Shown here: piece after piece, positions 1-10,785 of the stretch | Layout: each line of letters starts with the position of its first letter | How positions within the stretch are numbered: position 1 is the stretch's first letter | Origin: Manis javanica | Lineage: Eukaryota > Chordata > Mammalia > Pholidota > Manidae | Assembly (NCBI RefSeq): GCF_040802235.1 | Contig: NC_133161.1 | Span: forward strand, 11,797,001-11,861,000 | Direction of reading: 5' to 3' | Length of the DNA: 64,000 bases | Position numbers and translations under genes: made by a program | Notes under the pieces: model-generated | The model's input: the letters and a program-made list of their open reading frames with translations, nothing else | Databases searched by the model: none | What the model was told of the DNA's origin: nothing

Positions 1-1260
1 TTTTAATTTCACTGGATACAGAATTATAGGTTGGTGGTTTTTTTCTTTTCTTTCAACACTTTAAATGTTTTCCTCTGCTTCCCTTTTGGCTTAGATGGTT
101 TGTGAAGACAAGCCTAATGTAATTTTTATTCTTGTTCCTCTATCAGTTGTATGTTTTCTCCCGCTCTTGCTTCTTTCAATATTTTCTCTTTGTCTTTGAT
201 TTTCTGCACTTTGCTTATGATATGGTTATATCACAGTAAGTTGTTTGGTATTTATCCTGCTTGGTATTCTCCTGGATTCTCTCTTAGCTTCCTGGATCTG
301 TGATTGGATGTCTGTCATTAACTTTGGAAAGTTCTGTCATTATTACTTGATATATTTGGTCTGTTCCCTTCTCTTTCTTCTTCTGGTATTCCCATTACAC
401 ATATGATATACCTCTTCTATTGTTCCAAAGGTTTTGGATATTCTATCTTTAACATTCATTTCTTACTTTCCATCTCAGCTCTAGAAATTTCTAAAGACAT
501 ATCTTCAAGATCACTGTTTCTTTCCTTGACTATGTCCAGTCCTTTGCTGAGCCCATTAAAGACATTCTTCATTTTTGTTTACATTGAGTTTTTTTCTAAC
601 ATTTCCTTTTTATTCTTGGAGTTTCCATTTCTCTGCTTATATTACCCATCCACTCTTGTATGTTGTCTACCTTTCCACTAGAACCCTTAGCATATTAACC
701 ATACTTATTTTAAAATCCCAGTCTGATAATTCCAACATTTCTGCCATATCCGAATCTGGTTTTGAGGCTTGCTCTGTCTCTTTAAACTGTGATTGTGTTT
801 TTATGTCTTGTAATATTTTGTTGGTAGTTGAACATTATGTAATGAGTAAAAGGAACTAAGGTAAACAGGTCTTTTTTGTCAGGTTTTATGTTTGCCTGGC
901 CAGGATTTAGGCTGAGTTTGCTGTTTACTGTAGTTGCAGGTGTCAGAGGCTAAAATTCATCTCTGGTCCTTGTTTTAGTCTCATCTGCTGTCTCTGTGTT
1001 TCCCTGGCATCTCCTTTTTAAACAAGACTCAGAGTTCTTTCAGTTGCAATCCCCTCTCATTATACAGGAGCCCTATTGGTGTAGTGGTAGGGAGTGGAGG
1101 GGGTGAAGCATTCCACAGTCTTGTCATTTCAGTGAGCCTGTGCCCAGGGTTGTGATTGACAGCTTCCTGCACCATTAATGACACAGGAAGGGCAGAGGGG
1201 CTGGAGATGGGTATTTCTCTTCCTCCAGACTGGTTAGACTCTGGTAAAATCTAAGGTTTT
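1..1260 (-). mobile_element. Old LINE-1 fragment, 5' region, antisense
   Basis: The plus strand reads as the reverse complement of a mammalian L1 5' UTR/ORF1-proximal segment. Recognisable phrases include the T-rich stretch around 360-720 ('cattacacatatgatatacc', 'taatattttgttgg') typical of antisense L1M copies, and the section near 1070-1250 resembles the antisense L1 at 17.4-17.7 kb. Short open frames here (for example 403-681) are side effects of T-rich antisense L1 and have no protein signature. The subfamily is not assigned and the edges are approximate. Confidence 0.55.
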
Positions 1261-1789
1261 TAAGCCTCCCCTGCTGTTCTTCCATTTTCTTCATTTAGCT
1301 AAACTGAAACTTTGCAGACTGTATGTAAACCTGGTATCATCTGCTAAAAATAATAATATCTGCATAAACAATCAAACATAGGATGAGATAGTTGTATAAA
1401 CAATCAAACCTTCCTGGCAATTAAAAATAAGAACTTAACTAATATATCCCTAATATACTGGAAAAACACAGGACAGTTTAAGTTCTCTTATTTTTAAATC
1501 GACAATACAGAATTTCATTAATAATACATATTAATGAAATACACACCAAAACAATATTAAAAAACTATACAATAAAATGTTCTCCTCCCACTCTTACATC
1601 TAACAGCCCCACATGTCATCAGTTTCTCATGTTGCCTTCCAGACGTTTCTTCATGTAATTATGCAAATAGGAATAATTTGGTAGACATGAATATTGTGAA
1701 ATGATTGACCACAAAAAGGCTAGTTAATACAGCCAAAACCTCACATAGTCCCTTTTTCTCTTGCAGTAAGAACATCTAAGATCTACCCT

Positions 1790-2190
1790 ATTAGTAACTT
1801 TCATGAGCACAATACAGTGTCGTTAATTACAGTCACCATGCTGTACATTAGAGCTCCAGGATTTATTCATCTTGTAACAGGAAGTTTGTACCCTTCAACC
1901 AACATCTCCAAATTTCCCCCACTTCCCAGCCCCTGGCAACCATCAATATACTTTCTGTTCCTACATTTATATGTGAAATCTAAAAAAGCCTGAGTTTGGC
2001 TTTTTTAGATTACACATACATGTGAGACTGTACAATATGCATCTTTCTCTGTCTGACTTACTTTATTTGGCATGATGCCTCAAGGTCCATCCATGCTGTT
2101 GTGAATGACAGGGTTTCCTTCTTTTTATGGCTGAATAATATTTCATTATTCATTAACGGATTAATGGATTAGATTAATTTACTGACTGAC
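1790..2190 (-). mobile_element. LINE-1 3' end fragment, antisense
   Basis: Contains the well-known antisense L1 3' segment: 'cccctggcaaccatcaatat' near 1928 and 'ggctgaataatatttcatta' near 2129, followed by an irregular end. It is an old, 5'-truncated copy in reverse orientation. A short inverted repeat at 1979-2012 (two 'aaaaaagcc/ggcttttttag' arms) sits inside it. Confidence 0.7.
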
Positions 2191-2346
2191 TTCAGAAGAG
2201 AAATACCTTCCATCAGCTCTGCTAATGAGTCTGATTGATTCTAGTGATTCGGTGGCTTTCTCAGACCTTCTAAAGATACACCTGCTTCCACACTTCTTTC
2301 ACCCTCTTGTGGCCAAACTTTTTCATTTGTCTGTCCTCTCTGTACG

Positions 2347-2400
2347 GCCACACACCAGGCCGCACACCAGGCCGCACACCAGGCCGCACACCAGGCCACA
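2347..2400. repeat. 12-bp minisatellite, about 4 copies
   Basis: Four head-to-tail copies of cacaccaggccg, the last changed in its final base, flanked by cggc/cact. The unit length is a multiple of three, so every frame stays open across it: this explains the repetitive RPHT/GRTP peptides that can be read here on both strands. There is no sign of a gene around it. Confidence 0.9.
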
Positions 2401-3090
2401 CTCTGCTGACATCCTCCCTTTTCCTTTCCCAAGGAATGAGCTTCTGTTCAAGTTTGTATTCTCTCCCTCGCCTGCAAGTTCAGGCTGGGTTCCTGTGCAT
2501 GCTCACCAGCCTTATGCCAATGTTCACTCAAGCTGCAATCGGGAATGTGCACAGGAAGCCAGGACAGGATGGGGGCTGGTATGGGAGAGGCACACTGGGT
2601 GCTGGGGGTGCCCATGGGGCAGCGGGGGGCATCCACAGGCAAAGCATCCCAGCGACTGGTGTGCAGGCCTTATTATCTGGCCAAAGTACCAGTGATGCTG
2701 GAATAAAAATACCCAAGTTTCAGCAAGCTTACCTCATAGGAGTTCTCTCTTAGAAGGATGTTGGAAAGTTGGCCCCATCAAAACCTGGAAGCAAACCAAG
2801 AAAGAAGGCCTACAGAGCACAAAGCACAAGGAAAAAAATGTATCATTGGGTTTAGGACATCTGTAGGTGCATATGAGCAGGAAAAAAAGGGTGACTGTTC
2901 AAGCAAAATTTTAGAATGAGGCAATTATTAACTAAAAGAAAACAGGTTGATAAATGAAGAAATCCCTGTATAAGTATATTGCTTATAGATATATACTAGT
3001 AGCAATAGTTGAACATGGTCACCTCTAAATAGTATTGTGGATCAGAAGGGAAAAGGCCACAATCTGATGATTCACTCTATAAACCATTTA
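2401..3090. other. No gene recognised
   Basis: Unique-looking sequence with short overlapping open frames on both strands (longest about 150 codons, extending through the minisatellite). None has a recognisable domain and they contradict each other in strand. I see no convincing exon or repeat. Confidence 0.5.
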
Positions 3091-3104
3091 GAGTTATTTG
3101 AAAT

Positions 3105-3600
3105 TTTTTCCTTTTTATTGTGGTAAAAAACATGTAACATAAGATTTACCATTTTAACCATTTTTAAGTCTACAATTCAGTGGCATTAATTACAGTCACA
3201 TTTTTGCATTACCAGCACCACCACCCACCATCAGAACATTTTTATCATCCCAAGTTGAAACTGTGTACCTGTTAATTAATTACACCCACTGTTTACTTCC
3301 CCAAGCTCCTGCTACTCATCATTCTACTTTCTGTCTCTACAAACATTCTTATGTTAGTGAAATCATACAATATTTGTGCTATTGTATGTGGTTTATTCAC
3401 TTAGAGTAAATATTTTCAGGATTTTTCCATGTTGTAGCATGTATCAGAATTTCATTGCTTTTTAAGTCTCAATAATATTCTGTTGTATGTATATGCCACA
3501 TTTGGTTATACATATATCTGTCAGTAGGTTTTTGGATTATTTCCACGACTTGACAATCGTGAATAATGCTGCGTTGATTAGAATGATGCTGATGTTTCCT
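3105..3600 (-). mobile_element. LINE-1 3' end fragment, antisense
   Basis: The plus strand begins with the typical antisense L1 3' UTR text ('ttattgtggtaaaaaacatg', then 'ttaccattttaaccattttt') and runs through 'caataatattctgttgtatg' to 'gtgaataatgctgcgttgat'. This is the same class of old L1 3' end as at 1.8 kb but a different, more complete copy. Confidence 0.8.
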
Positions 3601-4180
3601 ATTATTTGGATTCTTAAGAGGTCCTCATGCAAATTATATGAATGAAGAGTAAGAGTACCTTTTCAGGCACAGCAAGTGAATGTGAAAATCCCCATTGAGC
3701 TCGGGTTGGGTTGAGCCCTTTGCTTCTGAGTCTTTAATAAGCAGCACATAGCTGCTGATCACTGGTACAGCTGAGTGGGTCAGATGACATCAGGTATAGT
3801 GTTTGAAAACAACATCGGCTCTCTGGCCTGGAGAGGTGAGGGGTACAGGTAAAGTGGATGAGGATTCTAATAGACTAGAATGACCTGACAAAGGTACCCA
3901 GCTCCTGAGGAGTTGAAAAGCCTGCTGGATGGTTTTGTACAAGGGTATCACGACAACAGAAGTGCAGGCTGATGGAAGGGAGGCTCGGGATCAAGCCTAA
4001 CATCACAGAGAAATGACAAACATGCTTCATTTAAAATGAGATGTAGAGAACTAGTATGACACACAGAGGAGAGATGAGGGATTGGCCTCCCACCATCAAA
4101 GAACCCTACTCAACCCCATAGTCAGGCAGAAAGTGTGCAATCATACATAGAGAGAGTCTTATGCCTGTGGCTTTAACAAT
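3601..4180. other. No gene recognised
   Basis: No exon, RNA gene or familiar repeat was recognised in this stretch. Confidence 0.4.
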
Positions 4181-4182
4181 TT

Positions 4183-4325
4183 AACTATAGATTCAATGCA
4201 GTCCTGATCAATATCCCAGCAAGCTTCTTTGTAGATTTATATCTACAAAGATATAGATATCTATATCCAAAATTTATATGAAAAGAGAAGGTAATAGAGC
4301 AGCCAAAATAATTCTGAACAAGTCA
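4183..4325 (+). mobile_element. LINE-1 ORF2 fragment with internal hairpin
   Basis: The text 'attcaatgcagtcctgatca' followed by 'cccagcaagcttctttgtag' and later 'aaaatttatatgaaaagaga' is the L1 ORF2 C-terminal region in sense orientation. It is interrupted by short inverted-repeat AT-rich sequence at about 4229-4268 (tttgtaga...tctacaaa and atagatatctat). Confidence 0.65.
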
Positions 4326-4784
4326 TTTCTTTATATCATATCAATCTCTCCACATGCATCCATCTAAGTGCGAGTGCACACTGACGCGCTAACCCGGCAC
4401 CGGACGCCTTACTCTAACCCTCTCACTTTGCTCATGTGTAACTTACCTACTGACAGTGAGAACCTGGCTCCCACCACTTGCCACCCTTTCTTTACTTGTT
4501 CAACTGTAGCATATACGCACAGCAATTTCAAGAATACAGTTAATTTCAAACCTGCGAACTCATTCCCCATAAGAAACAACTTTACTAACAAGAGTCCTAT
4601 GATTGCACACAGTTCTTTTCTTAGCCTTACAGGTTCCAGTAAGAATATTATTTTCAGTTATATGGGTCAGCTCCCTTTTTCCCCAATCCCTTCAGGGAGC
4701 TCACGTCAGACATTCATCACATTGGGAAGGCAGACTTGTGGGCAGTCTTTTGACCACTGCCTGACTGTATAAGAAATATTATTT
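4326..4784. other. No gene recognised
   Basis: A 134-codon open frame on the plus strand (4368-4772) has no domain I recognise, with serine/threonine-rich low-information sequence; it is probably chance. This stretch ends where homology with the second duplication copy (22.9 kb) starts. Confidence 0.4.
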
Positions 4785-5875
4785 GAGAATAGTGGAGTGG
4801 AAGGAACAGGAGCTGGGATGGGACAACATTGGAAATAAGGCATATGGGTGATGATTAAGGACAGAGCTAGAAGAGAGCTTCGTAAACCGGGTCCCTGTGA
4901 AAACGGGAATGGGGGAAAGGGACACAGAAATGAAGCTGACAGTCACAGAGAGAGACGTGACAAAGAATCAGAGAAGAAATGGGGCGAGATGGGACGGAGT
5001 AGCCAAGAGGGAAGGGAGATGGAGGCTCCAGGGCAGGCTGAGCAGCATGACAATCACAGGCAGGCGTGACCAGGGTGGCCTCCTTTTCTGCCCTCTTGGC
5101 ATTCCCCCTCTGCCCAGGGACACAGCAAGCTCAGCTCTCCCTTGTCCCTTTAGGCCCCAGAAGACAGCCCATGGCCCTCCCACATCTGGAGCTGGCATGA
5201 CCACGTGAGTGACACCAGCTTTGTAGATGCCTCTTCCCAAAACCTCCCCTCCGCCCCTCCACACCCTGACAGAGCCCACCAACTGGAGACCTGTCTGTAC
5301 GGACCCACATCCAGCCCTCAGGTTGCTATGGACTCTCACTACTGCCAGTCAAGAAAACCTACAGGGAGGTACCGTCACCGTGACCTTGGGGCAGGAACCT
5401 CGAAAAATGGCTGAAGCCTGACGCTGGACTTGGGATCACTCAGGGAATAAATGCAGGGTAATATAGTCAGAAAGTCATGAAAACACAGGACACTTTCTGA
5501 GAAGATGACCACACCTCCCAGAATCAAACATGTAGATCAGCTGTCGGAGAATGAATTACACTTTTCCTTGCTTTTCCCATTCTAAGAGCTGCACGTTCCA
5601 AAAGAAGCACATATTTTGTATGACTACTTTGCTAATTTATATTGTAAGACATACTAAAACTACTGTATTAATGTATGTATACTGTTAAGAAATAATAAAG
5701 TGATCTCCCCAAGTAGGGATCATCTGGTTATAAATTAGAGCACTGTCAGCATTTTAAAGTTACCTTGCAGATCAGAAACTATTTGGTTATGACAATGATT
5801 ATTTCAGATTTGAATCAGTGCTTTCAGATCACGCAGGTCCTTGATGGTGTGTCCATGATGGTCCTTAAGACAGAA

Positions 5876-6817
5876 CTAGTCCTTGAGGAGTTGAGAGCAG
5901 CGTTTCATGACATCTCGAAAGGCCTCTATGAATTTGTCATTCCGGAGGGTGAAGATAAAAGGGTTCAGGAAAGGGGTCACCACTAAAACCATCAGGGACG
6001 CCACCCTGTTGTACTCGACTGCCTGCGTCTGCTTGGGTTTCATGTAGAGGAACAGGCAGCTGCCATAGCCGATCACAACAAAGGTGAAGTGGGAGGCACA
6101 CGTGGAGAAGGCCTTCCTCCTGCCAGAGGCGGTGGGCATCCTAAGGATGGTGAAGATGATGTAGGTGTAGGAGACAATTGTTGGGGCCAGAGAACCGACA
6201 ATAATGAAAACAGCCATTAAAAACAGAACAAACTCTGTGAAAAGAGTGTCATCACAGGATAGTTTGAGCAGTTGCCCTCGGTCACAGTAAAAATGGTCTA
6301 ACACATTTGATTTGCAGAAAGTAAACTGAAATGTGGCATAGAGGGGGCAGATTTGAAAAAGGAACCCAAACACCCATGAGGCAATTACCACAAAGCAGCA
6401 CGTGCGGCTGTTCATAATGATGTTGTATCTCAGGGGGTGACAGACAGCCACGTAACGGTCCACAGCCATCGCTCCCATTAATACCAACTCTGATGTACCC
6501 AAAGAAAGGTACATATACAGTTGTGCACCACATGCCGTCAGGGATATTGCCTGCATCCCTGGAAGCAGCAATCCCCGGAGCATCAAGGGGACAGCAACAG
6601 AGGTGATCAGGATCTCAAGGACAGAGAGGTGGCCAAGGAAGAAATACATGGGGGACTGCAGCTGCTTATTACCACAGACCATCATGATAACTATGTTTCC
6701 CATTAATGTCACTGAATAGAGGATGAAGAAGGCGGCAAAAAAAATGACGTGTAGTCCTTTGGAGCCATGGAAGCCAAAGAGATAAAATTTAAGGGCACTA
6801 GAGTAATTCTTCAACAT
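5876..6817 (-). CDS. OR9A4: Olfactory receptor, family 9 subfamily A (OR9A4-like), copy A
   Basis: An intronless 313-residue reading frame for a class II odorant receptor, a seven-transmembrane G-protein-coupled receptor of olfactory neuron cilia that signals through Golf and adenylyl cyclase. Landmarks: NYSS glycosylation site (4-7), GN of TM1 (40-41), LQSPMYFFL (53-61), Cys96 and Cys178 as the extracellular disulfide pair, MAVDRYVAVCHPLRY (117-131) at the TM3/loop-2 junction, KAFSTCASH (235-243) in TM6 and PFLNPFIFTLRN (282-293) in TM7. Closest to human OR9A4 from memory. It is one codon shorter than copy B, lost in TM1 around residues 44-48, directly after GN; whether this harms folding is unknown. 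The start is supported by a splice acceptor 30 nt upstream. The reading frame looks intact. The exact orthologue label within OR9A is inferred. Confidence 0.93.
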   Translation of the reverse strand: MLKNYSSALKFYLFGFHGSKGLHVIFFAAFFILYSVTLMGNIVIMMVCGNKQLQSPMYFFLGHLSVLEILITSVAVPLMLRGLLLPGMQAISLTACGAQLYMYLSLGTSELVLMGAMAVDRYVAVCHPLRYNIIMNSRTCCFVVIASWVFGFLFQICPLYATFQFTFCKSNVLDHFYCDRGQLLKLSCDDTLFTEFVLFLMAVFIIVGSLAPTIVSYTYIIFTILRMPTASGRRKAFSTCASHFTFVVIGYGSCLFLYMKPKQTQAVEYNRVASLMVLVVTPFLNPFIFTLRNDKFIEAFRDVMKRCSQLLKD

Positions 6818-6847
6818 CTAGTCCTGTGCTCTTGCTCTTTCTGAAAT

Positions 6848-6849
6848 CT
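6848..6849 (-). promoter_or_regulatory. Likely 3' splice acceptor of the OR9A copy A coding exon
   Basis: On the minus strand a pyrimidine run (TTTTCTCTCT) ends in AG here, leaving a 30-nt 5' UTR before the ATG at 6817. Copy B has the same arrangement with the same 30-nt spacing. Odorant receptor genes usually have untranslated upstream exons spliced to a single coding exon, so this fits. The upstream exon and promoter were not identified. Confidence 0.6.
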
Positions 6850-9560
6850 AGAGAGAAAAGGAAAGATCAAATGCTTCTAATTTCAAAATGACTAAGGCTA
6901 TTTCCAGTCTGAGGAAATACCTCCTCTGCCTTTGAGCTCCAGAACATGACCAGGTGGGTTCATTTTCCACTGTTCTCTGTACAGGCTAGATGTAAAATGT
7001 TTTATGAAGAAAATATATGAAGATAACTATATATTTATCTAAGAAGATGAACAACAGTCACCAACACCACACCCTGGGCATGAAAACCCACCCACCCTCA
7101 GGTCTCTTAATTCCATGGACATCCTGCCTCCAGCCCTGCTCCGACCTGCCCCAGGTCGAATTCCCTGCTCACAACATGCTGGTGTATACCACTGCCTTCC
7201 AAACTGAACACCCTAAACCTTCCTCCGTGCCTGGTATCCCACCCACATCCAAGTGCTACTTCTCAACAGGTACCAGAATGTATTCCTAGCCAATCGCACC
7301 TACCTAGGGTTCCTTCTCCCCTTTCTTTCCCTTTAAATTCCCTACATATAGGCTCCATTAACCTTATGTTCCTTAAGGTTTTCATCCCAGTTATCTTCAC
7401 AATCATTTTTGCCTGCTGCTGGAGCTAGCTGGCAGGGAGGTGGGGTCTACTCAGGACCTTGTCCTAGGATTAGAGATATTTTGGGATAAAATACTGAGCT
7501 TTTCCTCCTGCAGAGCTGGCTCCCTGCAGTGGGTTGTCCACATCTTCCTCCATATTCTTAGATGAAAGCCATCCTCTATCTCTCCTGTCTGTGACTATTC
7601 CTCCTCAAGCAAGTAGAGCCTTGCCAGCTCCCTACTGGTGACCACCAGCTCTGAGATCATGACTCCTGTGTTATCAGAAGGATTGAAGAAGAGGCTCGGC
7701 CCTTCATCCCCAATGCCCATCTGTCCTGTACTGTCTCTGCCCTTGGGCCCAGGGGACAGGAAAACAGCTATGTCTAGAGGCAACATCCTCTGTCTTCCCC
7801 AGGTCTCACCTCTCCAGTTCCAGCAGGGAGATGCGGCCTCTGAATGGGCCGCCATGCCCAGTTCACACAGCCATGGTCTGAGTCACTGAGAAAAGCCTGG
7901 AAAAGCCCCCAGGCTTTCCAGCTCATCTCTGGCCTCCTACTTGCTCCAGATCCTCCAAGTAAGGAGAAGTGTCAGAAAACACCAAAATGGACCGCACTGA
8001 CCTCCTGAGGCCACTGGGACTCCTTCCTTTACAACCTGCAGGGCACCACACAGGTGTCTCCCGGCCACGGCCCCCCACACAGCCTCTCTCGGAGAACATA
8101 AGCCCTTCTTCACCCTGTCCTCTCTTAGGCTGTATCTTCTCCTTACTGGTTCTTACTGAGGGTGAAATTGAAGTGCCTCGGAGTAGTTTCTTTCTTCTTT
8201 GGATTTCTTGTTTACTGCTACATCTCCACTGCCAAGAAGAGTCTGACACAGAGTTTATACTCTTTGAATATTTATTCAGTAAATAAATCGATGAATGAAT
8301 CACAAATAAGTCAAAGAATGACCAAGAGGACCTAACCTGAGCTGCCTTTTCTCCTGTTATAAGACAGGACCCTCTTGTCACTCTTCCCTGAGGCATTGTC
8401 TGGTCAATCAGTGGTCTCTCTCCCCGCAGACCCCCTTAAAATGGCAAGCACATGTAAGGAAGAAATGGGGAGAACTGAGTGCACAGGTCCTGGGTGAGAG
8501 CAGAGAGCGGACTCAGCTCTCTGCTGCGGAGGAGGGATTTGGGTGGAGCCCACCCGCTCTGCAGCCCCACTAGCCCACTCTTTAGGCTCTAGGTGTCCCG
8601 TTCTGGACAGCAGAGAGGCCCACAGCTCCCCATCCCGCTCCTCTCTTACTCTGTCCTTCACAGAGGGGAACCCTGGCAGAGACCCTCACCTCCAAAGAAG
8701 GGAACTAAACTGGAACGTTCTGTGGCCCTCCAGGGATCAGTCCAGGCTTTCTCCTGCTGGAGTGGTGCTGGGGAGGCTCTTCAGCCTCAGTGAAAGAGGA
8801 AAATGTCTTCACACTGGCACTTCGGGACAAGGCCGGTGACACTAGAGCTCTGCGCAGCCCCACTGCCTCCCTCTGTCTCGCACCTTCTTTCCTTCTCTCT
8901 GTCCCCAAGGACAAGTATTCACTGAGGAACTAAATTTGCCAAGTTCACAGAAACAGACAGAGTCAAGGGAAAGCCAGAGATGCTTTCACTCCTCCCTCTT
9001 GAGGCTAATCAGGTTTCACAGTGTGGAAAAGTTTTCTGTAATGGGCAAACTTGAAATCACCTAGTCAGGAGTTTCTCAGCACCCAGGCTGGCTTCCTCCC
9101 AGACCCCAGTCCTGGTTCTCACCCAACAGTCCAGGCTGCAAACAGCCCGCCCCCTGCTCTCTTCTGCACCTCACCCTGGTCCAGTGAGCCCTGACAGCCT
9201 AAGACACCCACAAGCAGAGGACACCACAAACGGCCCCAGAACACATATCAAACCCCCAGTGGTGACCAACAGTCTCTGTCAGGACATTTGTCTTCACCTC
9301 AGGGCCCTTAGAACCCCGTATTCTCCACAGGATCTCTTCACACCATCTACCAGATACCCTCGGACCACAGCTATGGAGCCCTGGTAAGACGGAGATAGAG
9401 AGGACGTGCCCTCAAACCGACCTCATAATCTGCTGATTCTGCAGCCCATTCCTGTCTCTTCAACGTGACTGAGCTCCAGCTGTGGCTATTCAGCCACATT
9501 CTCATCCCAGGTCTTCAAATACCACCAGGGCACCTTCCTGAGCTGCTTGATGTGTGAGGT
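6850..9560. other. Upstream flank of OR9A copy A, no gene recognised
   Basis: Non-coding flank of the receptor gene that aligns, with many substitutions and gaps, to 24980-27500. Several short open frames occur on both strands; they are not conserved as reading frames in the other copy, which argues against coding. The untranslated first exon and promoter of the receptor may lie here but cannot be placed by eye. Confidence 0.5.
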
Positions 9561-9949
9561 AAAGGCTGAGGAACCAACGTGTAGAACTGACCAAAAAAAG
9601 AGTTTATAAAAGCAGGGATGACATGGGGGCTGAATAAATTAGCAAGATCACATTTAAAATATTTACATTTCTTAAAACTTCCATGAGTCATAAAATTAGC
9701 ACAACTCATGATAAAGAAAGAAACGTATAGAGGGAGATAAAACAAATGCAAACATCCCTCTCACCAATGCCTGACTTTCCTGGTCCATCTCCTGGAGGTA
9801 AACACTAGAATTAGTTTCCATTGTGTCCATGCAGAATTATCTATGCATATACAAGCATAGCTGGTCTTCACTTGCTATCTTCGTAAACATATTGTTCTGC
9901 TGCTCTCTTTTGCTCTGTGTGTACGAGTGTGTGCATTAAACCTTTCCAT

Positions 9950-10160
9950 ACCACCGCTCATAAATCTCTCACATTTTCTGTGATTGCCAAATACTCACCT
10001 TACAAATAAAACATCATGAAAGTAGTGAGTACCCTGCTGATGAACTTTGTGTTTTTTCCAGTTTTTCACCAGTATAAAGGATGCTGCAATAAATATCTTC
10101 ATATGTAAGCGAGCACATCTGTACAGTTTTATCTTCTTAAATCACTGTATTAAATTTCCT
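9950..10160 (-). mobile_element. Old LINE-1 3' fragment, antisense (probable)
   Basis: The text 'ccagtttttcaccagtataa' followed by 'ggatgctgcaataaatatct' resembles the antisense 3' end of old L1M elements, as also seen at 22.7-22.9 kb and 55.6-55.8 kb. Edges are uncertain. Confidence 0.5.
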
Positions 10161-10639
10161 TCAAAAAGTTGTATCAGTTTATAATCTTCAAAGGAGATTA
10201 TGTTGGACCTATCCCCAGAGCCTCTGGGCAGGATACTTCTATTTCAGTGCTACCTTTACGCAGACCCTGTAATGACACTAACGTATCAGAAGTCAGGATC
10301 ATACTGTGAAGGAAGCACCCATCCCCATGGGAGCTGCGCTGACAGCTGCCCAGGACACCTCTGTCCTGCCAGCTGCCTGTTGGCCTCTGAGCAGCTGTGT
10401 TGAGCCATGTGTAACCGTTAAAGAAAAGTGAAGGAAGGTCGCTGGCAAGGGAGGGAATCGAGGAGGATGGCCTCTCTTCTCTCTCGGAACCCTGACTGCA
10501 GAGCCGACTTCCCTAGCTCCGTTGTTCTGGATACCCTGCAGTGCAGTTTAAGGCCACAGTAGTTCAGTAGACAATTCAGATGGAGGAAGGAGAATCAACT
10601 AGTAAAACCCGCTGGAAAGAAATGTTGCCAGTTTACTCA

Positions 10640-10785
10640 AAGCTGAGTACAGACCTGCCTATGATCCAGCAATTCTACTCCTAGGTCATGCCTAAAATTC
10701 ATGAGGTCATAGGTTCTCACAAGGATTTCTATTAGCAGGTGACACTGACACAAAACAAATATCCATACAACAAGAAATGTAACAG
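10640..10785 (+). mobile_element. LINE-1 3' fragment (probable)
   Basis: 'cctatgatccagcaattcta' and 'ctcctaggtcatgc' match the ORF2 C-terminal end of L1 in sense orientation, followed by degraded sequence. It is short and old. Confidence 0.55.

Larger units (their letters stand above)
4785..9400. repeat. Segmental duplication, copy A (OR9A unit)
   Basis: Matches 22911-27490 in the same orientation. From 4785 to about 4920 the match is loose; from about 4921 to 6000 it is ungapped (constant offset 18127) with only about six mismatches; inside the receptor gene it alternates between near-identical and diverged patches; upstream of the gene (6.85-9.4 kb) it is clearly related but old. Examples of the old part are the 'cagaggggaaccctggcaga' area near 8660 against 26820, and the 'agtcaagggaaagccagaga' area near 8962 against 27156. 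Confidence 0.85.

Noticed and set aside
403-859. Plus-strand hydrophobic open frames near the left edge
   Set aside because: They lie in T-rich antisense L1 sequence, which gives Phe/Leu/Ser-rich frames by composition.
2225-2753. Repetitive RPHT/GRTP open frames of about 150 codons
   Set aside because: Produced by a 12-bp repeat whose length is a multiple of three; no domain and competing frames on the other strand.
4968-5339. A 123-codon minus-strand frame that is identical in both duplication copies (also at 23095-23466), and overlapping plus-strand frames
   Set aside because: Conservation is explained by the near-identical conversion block, which also covers obviously non-coding DNA. Frames on both strands are equally preserved, and none shows a domain.
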